The position numbers were made by a program, and so were the translations under genes. Under the pieces are notes generated by a model. The model made no database searches, was not told the origin of the DNA, and saw nothing but the letters and a program-made list of their open reading frames with translations. A DNA stretch of 64,000 bases from Thiocapsa bogorovii (lineage in GTDB: Bacteria; Pseudomonadota; Gammaproteobacteria; Chromatiales; Chromatiaceae), in contig NZ_CP089309.1 in the NCBI RefSeq assembly GCF_021228795.1, forward strand, positions 186,001-250,000, given 5' to 3'. The first letter of the stretch is position 1; each line of letters begins with the position of its first letter. Positions 27,665 to 37,844 of the stretch are shown here, one piece after another.

Positions 27665-27937
27665 GGTGTGGATCTCCGAAAAAGATGTCGCCGATCGCCC
27701 GGCCCGCTGAAGTCCGCGAACCGTCGGCGGATACCCGAACGCCCGAGCCGGACGACAGGATCCGACAGGCGCGCCCGCGACGCAAGCACGCGCGTTGTTG
27801 CGTCTGCCCGAAAGTTCCCCCGAGCGAACGTCGGGGTTAGAATCCGGCGCGCCGCCGTTCCGCCATCGGCCTCTCCGCTGTATGCTCTTGGACCGCGTTT
27901 CGTCTCACCCACTCTATCGATCCTCGGAGTTCTGCTC

Positions 27938-28453
27938 ATGTCCCGTGTCTCACTCGTTGTCGCGCTTGCCCTGTCCATCATCGTGCCGGCCCACGCCTTG
28001 GCCGCCGACGTGCTGGGCTACGTCGACATGCAGAAAGTCTTGGAGGAAAGCAAGCTGGGCAAACGTCTTCAAGACGAGCTGCGCGAGCAGTTCGAGCCGC
28101 GCGGCCAGGAGATGGCCGCCGAGGAGCAGGAGATCCGTAAGGTCCAGCAGTCGCTCGAGCGCGATGCCCCTTTGATGAGCGCCGAGCAGGTCAGCAAGCA
28201 GGAAGCCGACGTTCAGAAGCGCATCGAAGCCTTTCAGGAGAAGGCAAACGCAATCCAGCAGGAAATCATGAAGGTTCAGCAGACCAAAAGTCGCGAGATC
28301 ATCGGCCCGGCACGCGAATCCATCACAGCTGTCGCCAGTAAGAAGAAGATCGGCATGGTCGTCGAGCCGGGAATGACCGGACTGCTCTACATCGACAAAA
28401 CGCTAGACCTGACCCCCGAGGTCATCAAACACCTGGATGAGAAGACCAAGTAA
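27938..28453 (+). CDS. OmpH/Skp-family periplasmic chaperone
   Basis: A 171-residue periplasmic protein. Residues 1-23 form a signal peptide ending AHALA, then a conserved strand (DVLGYVDMQKVLEES), a long helical coiled coil (~45-130), and the C-terminal strand IGMVVEPGMTGLLYIDKTLDLT. Skp/OmpH trimers hold unfolded outer-membrane proteins. In most gammaproteobacteria skp lies between bamA and lpxD; neither is next to this gene, so it may be a second, stand-alone paralogue. GGAG lies nine bases before ATG 27938. Confidence 0.88.
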   Translation: MSRVSLVVALALSIIVPAHALAADVLGYVDMQKVLEESKLGKRLQDELREQFEPRGQEMAAEEQEIRKVQQSLERDAPLMSAEQVSKQEADVQKRIEAFQEKANAIQQEIMKVQQTKSREIIGPARESITAVASKKKIGMVVEPGMTGLLYIDKTLDLTPEVIKHLDEKTK

Positions 28454-28640
28454 AGCGCCAGGTCACCGAACCGTTCGACATGAACGGGCTATGTCCGACC
28501 CGCAGCGCTGCGGTATCATTTTCGGGTCTCGATCCGGACTCGCCGCTGCGCCTGCATCCGGCGACGGGGTCGGCCCCGACCACACGACCACCGGCGCGAT
28601 CGCTGCGCGGGTTATTGCACTCTCCTGAGGAACGGACATC

Positions 28641-28877
28641 ATGCTTGGCGAATCACACGACCTCCTTCACGAGTTCCCCGATCTTGAAACGAAGATCGCG
28701 ACCCTGCGCTCGAACAACGCCGAGTTCGCGCGGCTCATGGACGACTACGATGCACTCGACGCGCGGGTGCGCGACCTTGAAGAGCTCGGCACGCCCGTCG
28801 CCGACGAGACCATCGAGGAGCTCAAGAAGCAACGCTTGGTGCTGAAAGACACGCTCTACGGCATCCTACGGTCCTAA
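28641..28877 (+). CDS. DUF465 (YdcH-like) small helical protein
   Basis: A 78-residue all-helical protein of the DUF465 family. It has the usual HDLLHEFPDLETKIATLR start, FARLMDDYDALDARV and a C-terminal EELKKQRLVLKDTLYGIL. These small coiled-coil proteins are widespread in proteobacteria; no function is established. GAGGAA precedes the ATG at a good distance. It stands alone between the OmpH-like and metallo-hydrolase genes. Confidence 0.9.
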   Translation: MLGESHDLLHEFPDLETKIATLRSNNAEFARLMDDYDALDARVRDLEELGTPVADETIEELKKQRLVLKDTLYGILRS

Positions 28878-29047
28878 CGGCGCGTTCGGGTTGCCGACAG
28901 CGGCCCTGCGTCGGGCTTGTCGAGCGCAGGCAACCCGACCCGAGGCCTCTCGCACGAATCAAGGCCGTCTGCCCTCTCGCAGAGATCCCGCAGAGATCGT
29001 GGAACCGCAGAGGGCCTTATCCCGTCCTTGTGAGCGGTTCAGAAGGC

Positions 29048-29072
29048 TGTTGTCGTTGTCGTCATCGATGAC
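29048..29072. repeat. GTTGTCGTCATCGATGACAAC palindrome (copy A)
   Basis: A 21-base stretch (29048-29068, TGTTGTCGTTGTCGTCATCG plus A) is identical to 30796-30816. Here it continues into GATGACAAC, making a compact palindrome. The two copies flank the metallo-hydrolase and unknown genes. The rest of the 28878-29176 spacer shows nothing recognisable. Confidence 0.7.
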
Positions 29073-29176
29073 AACAAGGATTCGATTCGGTACTGAGCAG
29101 GAGACTTAACCCTCATCGCGTCCTGGACAACCCGGACACCAAGTGAAACCATGCGCGGAAACCCAGCCCCTGCCGC

Positions 29177-29824
29177 ATGAGCAAGACCCCAGTGCAATTT
29201 CGTATCATCCCCGTGACCCCCTTTCAGCAGAACACCACCTTGCTGTGGTGCGAGCGCACTCGCGCCGCCGTCATCGTCGATCCCGGCGGCGAGGCCGAGC
29301 GCATCCTCGACCACGTCGCAGCGCTTGAGCTGCGACCGGAATACGTGCTGCTCACTCACGGCCACCTCGACCACGTCGGTGCCAGCGCCGAGGTCTCGCG
29401 CAGGCTCGGCATCCCGATCTGGGGTCCGCACCCCGACGACGCCTTCTGGCTCAACGCCCTGGCCGAGCAGTGCGAGATGTTCGGGTTTCCGCCCGTCACC
29501 GCCTTCGAGCCCGACCGCTGGCTCAGAGCAGGCGAGCGCATCGCCCTCGGCGAGGAGACCCTCGAGGTATTGCATTGCCCGGGCCACACGCCGGGGCATC
29601 TGGTCTTCTTCAACCCGAAGAATAAGCTTGCACAGGTCGGCGACGTCCTCTTCAAGGGATCAATCGGACGCACTGACTTTCCGCGCGGAAACCATCGCCA
29701 GCTCCTCGACTCCATCCGGGAGCGCCTGTTTCCGCTCGGAGACGATGTGCGCTTCATCCCCGGACACGGCCCGATGTCGACCCTGGGCGAAGAGCGACGC
29801 ACCAACCCCTTCGTTCGCGAATAA
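29177..29824 (+). CDS. Metallo-beta-lactamase-fold hydrolase (YcbL/glyoxalase II-like)
   Basis: A 215-residue MBL-fold enzyme. Metal ligands are THGHLDHVG (His-x-His-x-Asp-His, about residues 58-66), the HCPGHTPGH histidine (~133-141), GDVLFKGSIGR with the bridging Asp, and GHGPMST near the end. The compact C-terminus, lacking the glyoxalase II substrate domain, matches YcbL-like enzymes, which have weak glyoxalase II activity. Mononuclear zinc or iron is likely. The start ATG 29177 lacks a strong ribosome-binding site but matches the family N-terminus. Confidence 0.92.
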   Translation: MSKTPVQFRIIPVTPFQQNTTLLWCERTRAAVIVDPGGEAERILDHVAALELRPEYVLLTHGHLDHVGASAEVSRRLGIPIWGPHPDDAFWLNALAEQCEMFGFPPVTAFEPDRWLRAGERIALGEETLEVLHCPGHTPGHLVFFNPKNKLAQVGDVLFKGSIGRTDFPRGNHRQLLDSIRERLFPLGDDVRFIPGHGPMSTLGEERRTNPFVRE

Positions 29825-29881
29825 GCGCGTTCGCCGAACAACGTCCGCAACCGGGCCTCGGCCCGCGGAAGGAACGGCATC

Positions 29882-30754
29882 ATGCGAAAATCAGGCATCA
29901 CAACGCCGACACCGGGCCGGAAAAGCAGTCCGCCGCGCAGCCGCCCCGTGCGCAACCCGAAGGCCGAGCCGCCCGACGCGCCACCGCAGAATGCACTCAA
30001 GCGCACCAAGAAGCCCCACTTTCTCGAACCCTACCGACTCTCCGAGTCCGCTCGCGCGGCCTTGCTTGAGTGCCTGTGCGATCACGCGGTCGGTGATCCG
30101 GAAAGCCGCGAGCTGTTCGCCGCCGCCGTCGAGTACGGCATCGCGAGCTGTCGCGCATCCGCGAAGGGAACCCGCACGACCGAGAAAACATCCGTCATCA
30201 CAGAGCCGGACGTGCGCCCGGCCGAAATGCCGGCCGCCAAGCCGGCGGAACGCCGTGCCATAGAGCCGAACCCGAACCCAAGCGCCCCGCTCTCGGCCCT
30301 CGCCGAGACAGCGCGTCAGCTCGTCCGCGCACTCGGAGCGCTCGGCGACCGGTCCCGCGAGGCGATCGGCGACCGTCTTCGCAGCTCCGACCCCTTCGAC
30401 CGTGTCCATGACCACGCCTATCTGGACGCGGTCAGCCGCGAGGTCGAGCGGATCGCCGAGGCCGCCGCAGCCGCCCTCGACACGCCTCCCGCCTTGCCGC
30501 ACGTCTCCCCTGCTGCCGCCACGCCCGCACCGACGACCGCCACACATGCAGCGGAGCCGATCGACGAGACGGCGCGCCGCCTCGTTCTGCGCATCGCAGA
30601 CGCCTACGAAGCCTGTTTCGAAACCAAGGTCGGGACCGGCTCGGGATACCCCTTCATCCCCGTCCTGCGACTCATCGCCCAGAACGCCGAGATCGCGTTG
30701 CCCGCGGAGGACGTCCGACTTCTCGAGGTCCTTCCGGCGCATTGCCGAGCCTAG
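29882..30754 (+). CDS. Hypothetical protein, Ala/Pro-rich, two helical segments
   Basis: A 290-residue protein I do not recognise. The N-terminal ~45 residues are basic and proline-rich. A first helical unit (~45-100) contains LSESARAALLECLCDHAV; a second (~225-290) contains DETARRLVLRIADAYEACFE and a conserved-looking GSGYPFIPVLRLIA. There is no signal peptide or membrane helix. AAGGA precedes ATG 29882. The gene lies 57 bases after the metallo-hydrolase gene and, with it, between two copies of a GTTGTCGTCATCGA repeat (29048 and 30796). Codon usage looks like that of its neighbours. Confidence 0.75.
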   Translation: MRKSGITTPTPGRKSSPPRSRPVRNPKAEPPDAPPQNALKRTKKPHFLEPYRLSESARAALLECLCDHAVGDPESRELFAAAVEYGIASCRASAKGTRTTEKTSVITEPDVRPAEMPAAKPAERRAIEPNPNPSAPLSALAETARQLVRALGALGDRSREAIGDRLRSSDPFDRVHDHAYLDAVSREVERIAEAAAAALDTPPALPHVSPAAATPAPTTATHAAEPIDETARRLVLRIADAYEACFETKVGTGSGYPFIPVLRLIAQNAEIALPAEDVRLLEVLPAHCRA

Positions 30755-30795
30755 TGGCGCAGTGCAGAGACGCCGAGACCGTCCGAGATCAGCTT

Positions 30796-30853
30796 TGTTG
30801 TCGTTGTCGTCATCGACCATCGATACGACCACGATGAGGATGACGACAACGAA
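30796..30853. repeat. GTTGTCGTCATCGA inverted repeat (copy B)
   Basis: The left arm is identical to copy A over 21 bases. A right arm GATGACGACAACGA at about 30839-30852 is its reverse complement, so this copy can form a stem of about 14 bp with a loop of some 25 bases. It lies just after the stop codon of the unknown gene. Confidence 0.7.
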
Positions 30854-30961
30854 CGGGCTCGACACATCGGCCGTGTGGGACAAGGTACAGAGTCGTCGGG
30901 CCGTTCGGCCGCGTTTCTGAGTACAATGGGCGGTCCGAGGGCAACGGTTGGCGAGTATCAG

Positions 30962-33838
30962 ATGCTATTCGAGCGCTTTCTCAAGAAAAAACGACACGAT
31001 AGACACAAGGAAGAAGACCAGGAGGTTCTGGCCGAACGCGCCCGCAATCACGAAGACCCAGCGGCGCGGCGCGAGGCGACCCGCCGACTCGTCGGGCTGT
31101 CCCATCTTCGCCTGATCCTCACCGAGGACCCCGACGCGGGTGTGCGCGAGATCGCCGCCGCCCGCTATCGCCATCTCCTGTGCGGGACCCAGCCGGCGGA
31201 GACCACCTCCGGTGGAATCAGCGTCGATGCGCGCGTCGCGGAGCTATCGCATGTCGAGGACGCACGCATCCTCGAGCAGGTCGCCGTCCAAGGTCTGGAC
31301 CCCGAGGTCCGCCGCGCGGCGATCGAGCGGCTGACCTCTCCCGATGTGCTCGCGCTCTGCGCAGTCCAGGATTCGCTCGCGGCCAACCGCGGTGCCGCCG
31401 TCGAGCGCATCGAGACCAAGGACGCACTCGAGCAGGTCGTGCGCCAGATCGGCAAGCGCGACAAGAACGTCTACCGCAGCGCGCGCGAGAAGCTCCGCGT
31501 GATCGCCGAGCGCGAAGAGCGTCCGCTACGCGTGCGTGCACTCTGCGAAGAGCTCTGCCAGAAGGCCGAGCGCCTCGGCCGGCTCGCGCAATGGAATCAA
31601 GATCGCGCCATCCTCGATCTTCTCGACCGCCAATGGGCCGAGATCCGAGACGAAGCCGAGCCGGACGGTCGCACGCGCTACGAAAGCGCACGGGAGCGCT
31701 TCATCCAGGCCTACGGCGGCCAAGCGCGCGAGACCGCCGCCCGCGTCGCTGCCGAAGAGGCGCACGAATCCTTGCACGCCGAACGCCTCGCACTTCTGGA
31801 CTCCCTGGCCGAGGCCCCGGAGCTGACCACGGAACAAGAGATTCGCGCCCTGTGCGAACGGGTCTCAACCGCCTGGGACGCCCTCGATGCCCTCCCGCCG
31901 CAACGCCAGAAGCCCCTCGATCAACGCTACCAGAGGCTCATGGACGCGGCCGAAGCCGCACGCACGGCGCTCGGCGATCAGCGCAAGCGCCTGTCGCAAC
32001 TGCACAAATCGCGCAATCGGGCACAGAAGCTCCTCGATGAGCCTAAACCGCTCGATCTGCGTGCGACCAAGACCTTCATCGAGCAGGGGCGCGCGCTCGC
32101 CGCCGAGCTTCCCGCATCCGACGAGACCGAAGCCTTCCTGGGCCTGATCGAACGCGTCGAATCGCGCACCAAGACCCAGCGCAAGAATGCCGAGCACCGT
32201 CTCAAGCAACTCCCCGAAAAGCTCGCCGAGCTCGAGAAGCACCTCGAGGACGGCGAGTTGAAGAAGGCCGACCCGCTTTTCCAGAGCCTGCGTGCGGGCC
32301 TGGATCTGGTCGAGGCCAGCGCCCTCCCCAAGGGCGCCGCCGAGGAGGTCGCGGCTCGCCTGCATGTGCTCGCACCGCGCCTACGCGACCTTCAACACTG
32401 GCGTCGCTGGGGTGCCGATCAGCATCGCGACGGCCTCTGCGAGGAGATGGAACAGCTCATCGAAGCCGACCTGCCGCTGCAAGCCCTGAGCGAGCGACTC
32501 CACACCATGCGCATGGACTGGAAGGGCTTGGAGAGGACCGGGCCGCGCGCCAGCCCCGCCGTCGCCGAGCGTTTCCACAAGGCATGCGACGCCGTCCAAG
32601 AGCGCTGTCGACCCTACCTCGAGGCCCAAGCGGCCGAGCGCGAGGCCAACCGTGCCGCGCGCGAGTCGGTCTGCGACCAGATCGAAGACTTCCTCTCCAA
32701 GGTCGATTGGGAACGCATCGACTGGAAACGCGTCCTGCGCGCCGAGCGCGAAACCCGTCACACCTGGGCCTCGATCGGGCCGGTGGATCCGCGCCACTTC
32801 AAAGCGCTCGAAGGGCGCTTCCGCCAAGCGCTCAAGCAGCTCGACCGCCGCCTGGATGCAGAGCGCAAACGCAATCAGGCGATGAAGCACGCGCTGATCG
32901 CGAAGATCGAAGCCCTGGTCGACGAGCCCGATCTGGACGCCGCCATCGAGCAGACCAAGGCACTCCAACGCGAATGGCACACCACCGTGCCGGCGCGCCA
33001 CAAGGACGAGAACAAGCTCTGGCAGACCTTCCGCAGCGCCTGCGACGCCATCTTCGAACGCCGCGCCGCGGTACACCAGGCGCACGCCAACGAGATGAAA
33101 GAGCATCTCGCCACGCGCGAGACCATCTGCGCCGACGCCCTCGCACTGGCCCGAACCGAGCAGGATCCGAAACGACTGCGCGCCGAGATGCGCGAGCTCG
33201 AGCGACGCTGGGACGATGCCCAGTCCTTGCCCATCCCGCGCCAAAGCGCCGCCCCACTCAACGAACGTTGGCGCGAGACCCGCGACGCGCTCAAGCAGCA
33301 CCAGCGCGACTGCGAGGACCAACAGCGTCGCGGCGCACTCGATCTCCTGCAACGCCAAGCCGAGCTGTGCGAACGTCTCGAGCTCGGTCTCCTCGGAGAA
33401 AGCGACGCCCCGCTCGCCCCCGAAGCCGCCGAGCAGGCCTGGGCGGATCTCCCGCACCAACAAGACAACGAGATCCAAGAGGCCATCGCTGCGCGCTTCT
33501 CCTCTGCACTCGCCGCCGCCCGAGACCCCGAGCAGCTCGCCGCCCTGCGCCGCCGCTACGACGGCAACGCCGCGCGCCTGAGCCAGCTCTGTCTGCAACT
33601 CGAAATCCTCGCCGGCGTCGAAACCCCGCCCGAGTTTGCCCAACAACGCCTGGAATTCCAGGTCGCACGCCTGACGGAACGCATGGTCGACGGCGAGGAG
33701 GACCCCCTGCGAGGCAGCGCTAGACTCCTCAAAGAGTGGTATCTGTGCGGTCCCGCGCCCCGCTCCGCCGGCCTCGTCAGCCGCTTCGAGCGCATCCGTC
33801 GAGCCCTCGCCGGAGAGCCCAGCGAGGCGACCGCCTGA
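30962..33838 (+). CDS. Giant DUF349-domain coiled-coil protein
   Basis: A 958-residue protein, almost entirely helical and rich in Arg/Glu/Ala. The first ~240 residues look like HEAT-type repeats (DPAARREATRRLVG, DPEVRRAAIERL). The remainder consists of coiled coils and several DUF349-like units, recognisable by a conserved Trp in a helix, for example WNQDRAILDLLDRQWAEI and LQREWHTTVPARHKDENKLW. No signal peptide or membrane segment is seen. Function is unknown for the family. I chose ATG 30962 (MLFERFLKKK) as the family start; upstream frame to 30875 is not coding-like. The S24 gene follows after 39 bases, so they may be co-transcribed. Confidence 0.82.
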   Translation: MLFERFLKKKRHDRHKEEDQEVLAERARNHEDPAARREATRRLVGLSHLRLILTEDPDAGVREIAAARYRHLLCGTQPAETTSGGISVDARVAELSHVEDARILEQVAVQGLDPEVRRAAIERLTSPDVLALCAVQDSLAANRGAAVERIETKDALEQVVRQIGKRDKNVYRSAREKLRVIAEREERPLRVRALCEELCQKAERLGRLAQWNQDRAILDLLDRQWAEIRDEAEPDGRTRYESARERFIQAYGGQARETAARVAAEEAHESLHAERLALLDSLAEAPELTTEQEIRALCERVSTAWDALDALPPQRQKPLDQRYQRLMDAAEAARTALGDQRKRLSQLHKSRNRAQKLLDEPKPLDLRATKTFIEQGRALAAELPASDETEAFLGLIERVESRTKTQRKNAEHRLKQLPEKLAELEKHLEDGELKKADPLFQSLRAGLDLVEASALPKGAAEEVAARLHVLAPRLRDLQHWRRWGADQHRDGLCEEMEQLIEADLPLQALSERLHTMRMDWKGLERTGPRASPAVAERFHKACDAVQERCRPYLEAQAAEREANRAARESVCDQIEDFLSKVDWERIDWKRVLRAERETRHTWASIGPVDPRHFKALEGRFRQALKQLDRRLDAERKRNQAMKHALIAKIEALVDEPDLDAAIEQTKALQREWHTTVPARHKDENKLWQTFRSACDAIFERRAAVHQAHANEMKEHLATRETICADALALARTEQDPKRLRAEMRELERRWDDAQSLPIPRQSAAPLNERWRETRDALKQHQRDCEDQQRRGALDLLQRQAELCERLELGLLGESDAPLAPEAAEQAWADLPHQQDNEIQEAIAARFSSALAAARDPEQLAALRRRYDGNAARLSQLCLQLEILAGVETPPEFAQQRLEFQVARLTERMVDGEEDPLRGSARLLKEWYLCGPAPRSAGLVSRFERIRRALAGEPSEATA

Positions 33839-33877
33839 AACGCCCGCGCGGCGGCCAAGACGCAGAACACGCTCGGG

Positions 33878-34351
33878 ATGCCCTCGATGGATGACTCCGA
33901 CTCGCGACTCTACAAACGCCGGCACCGCGCCTGGAATCCGGCGCGCGACCCGCGCAACCCGAGCGAAGACCCCGGAATCGAGCTGCAGGTGCTCGGCTCC
34001 GTTAGCGCCGGCGCACCGATCGAGGATCTCGAGGACCCCGAGACCATCGTCGTCCCCACCGGCCTGGCACGCCCCGGATCCTACGCCTTGCGCGTCCGCG
34101 GCGAATCCATGGTCGAAGACGGCATTCACGACGGCGACATCGTCGTCGTCGACCCCCGCCCGACAGCCGAAACCGGTACCACCGTCGTGGCACGCATCGA
34201 CGCCGAACGCGTCACCCTCAAACGCTTCTACGCCGAGAAGGACCGCATCCGCCTCCAGCCCGCCAATGCCGACATGGAGCCCCTGATCCTGTTCGACGGC
34301 GAGATCGAGATCCTCGGCGTCGTCTCGGGTGTGGTGCTGTTGTCCGCTTAG
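33878..34351 (+). CDS. LexA-like S24 serine protease domain protein lacking HTH
   Basis: A 157-residue protein carrying only the LexA/UmuD self-cleavage fold. The Ala-Gly cleavage dipeptide is kept in GSVSAGAP (about residues 45-52), the nucleophile Ser in VRGESMVEDGIHDGD, and the general-base Lys in RVTLKRFYAE. The N-terminal ~40 residues are basic (RLYKRRHRAW) and contain no recognisable helix-turn-helix, so it is not a normal LexA. UmuD is similar in size, but no umuC follows. A second ATG at 33887 is possible. It may be an SOS-type cleavable accessory factor; cleavage is inferred from retained residues. Confidence 0.82.
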   Translation: MPSMDDSDSRLYKRRHRAWNPARDPRNPSEDPGIELQVLGSVSAGAPIEDLEDPETIVVPTGLARPGSYALRVRGESMVEDGIHDGDIVVVDPRPTAETGTTVVARIDAERVTLKRFYAEKDRIRLQPANADMEPLILFDGEIEILGVVSGVVLLSA

Positions 34352-34479
34352 GCGATTTCCGGCCGGAAGCATCCCGACCGCAAATGCATGGATCACCGGT
34401 GGGGCTAATCTAAGTCACGCCGCTTGGTCGTCGCGCTCCCTGTCCGGATGCGATGGCGAAGGTGGGGATCCGGCGCCGG

Positions 34480-34785
34480 TCAGCGGCCTCTGAGCAACCG
34501 CCGCTCCGAGCCGTAGTCAGGTGTGTTGGTCCCGGGGATCGCGTCGTAGAGCCTGCCGTCGCGAATGATCAAACGATCGGGGGCACCGTAGTCCGGGGTG
34601 CGGGTGCCTTTGATCGAGGGATAGACGATGCCGTCACGCTCGATCAAGAGCGGGCCCCCGTAGTCCGGGGTCTCGGTCCCCGGGATAGGTGTCCAAATCT
34701 CGGTGTCGGCGAACGAGAGCGGGGTCGAGGTGACTGCGAGGATCGGCAGCACTGTCCACCGTGCGACTTGTGCGGTCCTATTCAT
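34480..34785 (-). CDS. Small secreted protein with three TPDYG repeats
   Basis: A 101-residue exported protein. A signal peptide (residues 1-26, ending TPLSFA) is followed by three tandem ~24-residue repeats with the pattern I-x-GTxTPDYG-x(4)-LLIxRDGxxY: PIPGTETPDYG, SIKGTRTPDYG and AIPGTNTPDYG. There are no cysteines or membrane segments after the signal. Function is unknown. Such short beta-repeats may bind a surface or ligand. ATG 34785 is preceded by GGAGGA. The gene is isolated between the S24 gene and lysS. Confidence 0.82.
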   Translation of the reverse strand: MNRTAQVARWTVLPILAVTSTPLSFADTEIWTPIPGTETPDYGGPLLIERDGIVYPSIKGTRTPDYGAPDRLIIRDGRLYDAIPGTNTPDYGSERRLLRGR

Positions 34786-34994
34786 TGGGGTTCCTCCAAT
34801 CCGCCATGGCCTGATCGATCGAAAGGGGCACGACGCCTGTCGATGCCGCGCAGGACATCGGTTTGATCGAATCGAGAGCCCGAGCGTCGCTGCCGGCGTC
34901 CATGCCAGGATAGACCGACACGGGTGAAACCGACCCGCCGGCAAGCTTGCGGCGGAACGGGTTGGAGCTGCCGAGCCCGACTTGTCGGATCGGC

Positions 34995-36536
<1,542 letters not shown>

Positions 36537-36550
36537 GGCCCTGCTCCCCC

Positions 36551-36637
36551 TTAAACCGCTTCCGGCACGACACGCTGACATCGACGCATCGTCGAGTGCC
36601 CCGCACGCCAACGTGCGTCCGAGCAGAAGCGGTTTAA
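36551..36637. repeat. AACCGCGTC-type inverted-repeat element, copy 6
   Basis: 87 bp bounded by TTAAACCGCTTCC and GAAGCGGTTTAA. Both arms share a compensated G/T change from the consensus, again preserving pairing. It ends 14 bases before the lysS start (reading on the minus strand). Confidence 0.8.
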
Positions 36638-36657
36638 GAAATGAAATGTTTAACATC

Positions 36658-36743
36658 TTGAACCGCGTCGGCTCGGGGCGCCCTGGAGACCGCGACGCCG
36701 CGGCCGTATCCCCGGTCTCGGAAGACACCTGGACGCGGTTCAA
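36658..36743. repeat. AACCGCGTC-type inverted-repeat element, copy 7
   Basis: 86 bp bounded by TTGAACCGCGTC and GACGCGGTTCAA, with both arms again changed together. It begins two bases after the prfB stop and is in tandem with copy 6, 20 bases away. Confidence 0.8.
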
Positions 36744-36745
36744 TC

Positions 36746-37844
36746 TTAGAGGCCGCTCTTCAGGCTCGCCTCGATAAAAGGATCCAGATTACCGTCCAAT
36801 ACCGATTGAGTATTGGCGATCTCCACGTTTGTCCGAAGATCCTTGATCCTCGATTGATCCAGCACATAGGAGCGAATCTGGCTGCCCCACCCGATGTCCG
36901 ACTTGGTGTCTTCGATCGCCTGCTGATTGGCCCGCCGATTCTGCATCTCGAGCTCGTAGAGCTTGGCCTTGAGCTGCTTCATCGCATGGTCTTTGTTCTT
37001 GTGCTGCGACCGATCGGTCTGGCACTGCACCACGATCCCGGTCGGATTGTGGGTGATGCGCACCGCGGACTCGGTCCGGTTGACGTGCTGGCCGCCGGCG
37101 CCGCTCGCACGGTAGACGTCGATCCGCAGGTCCGCGGGGTTGATCTCGATATTGACGGTATCGTCGACCTCGGGCGAGACGAAGACGGCGGCAAACGAGG
37201 TGTGGCGGCGGTTACCCGAGTCGAACGGCGACTTGCGCACCAGACGATGCACGCCGGTCTCGGTGCGCAACCAGCCGAAGGCGTAGTCGCCCGAGAATTG
37301 GATGGTCGCCGATTTGATGCCCGCGACCTCGCCGGGCGAGACCTCGAGCAGCTCGGTCTTGAAGCCGCGACGCTCGCCCCAGCGCAGATACATGCGCAAC
37401 AGCATCTCGGCCCAGTCCTGCGCCTCGGTCCCGCCCGATCCGGCCTGGATATCGACATACGCGTTTTTCGCATCCATTTCGCCCGCGAACATGCGGCGAA
37501 ACTCAAGCTCGGCGACCTTCGACTCTTGCTGGTCCAAGTCCTTCGCCACCGCGGCGAGCGTCTCCTCGTCCTGTTCCTCGGCGGCCATCGCCAGAAGATC
37601 GTCGGCATCGACGAGCCCGGTGGTGAGCTCGTCGATCGTGAGCACGATGGCCTCGAGCGTCGCACGCTCGCGCCCGAGCGTCTGGGCACGTTCCGGATCG
37701 TTCCAGACCGTCGGGTCTTCCAGCTCGCGCAGGACCTCGGTTAAACGCTCTTTGCGCTCGGGATAGTCAAAGATACCCCCTAAGGGACTCGACGCGTCCC
37801 TTGAGGTCACTGATTTGGTAGGCGATCGGGTTGATGTCGAGCAT
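36746..37844 (-). CDS. prfB: Peptide chain release factor 2 with programmed +1 frameshift
   Basis: Release factor 2 (365 residues after frameshifting) terminates translation at UGA and UAA. It starts at ATG 37844 ([20 protein letters not shown]), runs 25 codons to an in-frame TGA at 37767-37769, and resumes one base later as DYPERKERL. The RF2 signature residues SPF (anticodon-mimic), GGQ in [10 protein letters not shown] and the PF00472 domain are present. Codon 26 is the same stop position as in E. coli. The frameshift lets low RF2 activity raise its own synthesis. It is followed by two repeat elements and lysS. Confidence 0.97.
37767..37781 (-). promoter_or_regulatory. prfB: prfB programmed frameshift site
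   Basis: On the minus strand AGGGGG (37776-37781) acts as the internal Shine-Dalgarno-like stimulator, three bases before the slippery CTT and the TGA stop followed by C (CTTTGAC). This is the canonical RF2 recoding signal. Zero frame terminates at TGA; +1 slippage on CTT continues the protein. Confidence 0.95.
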
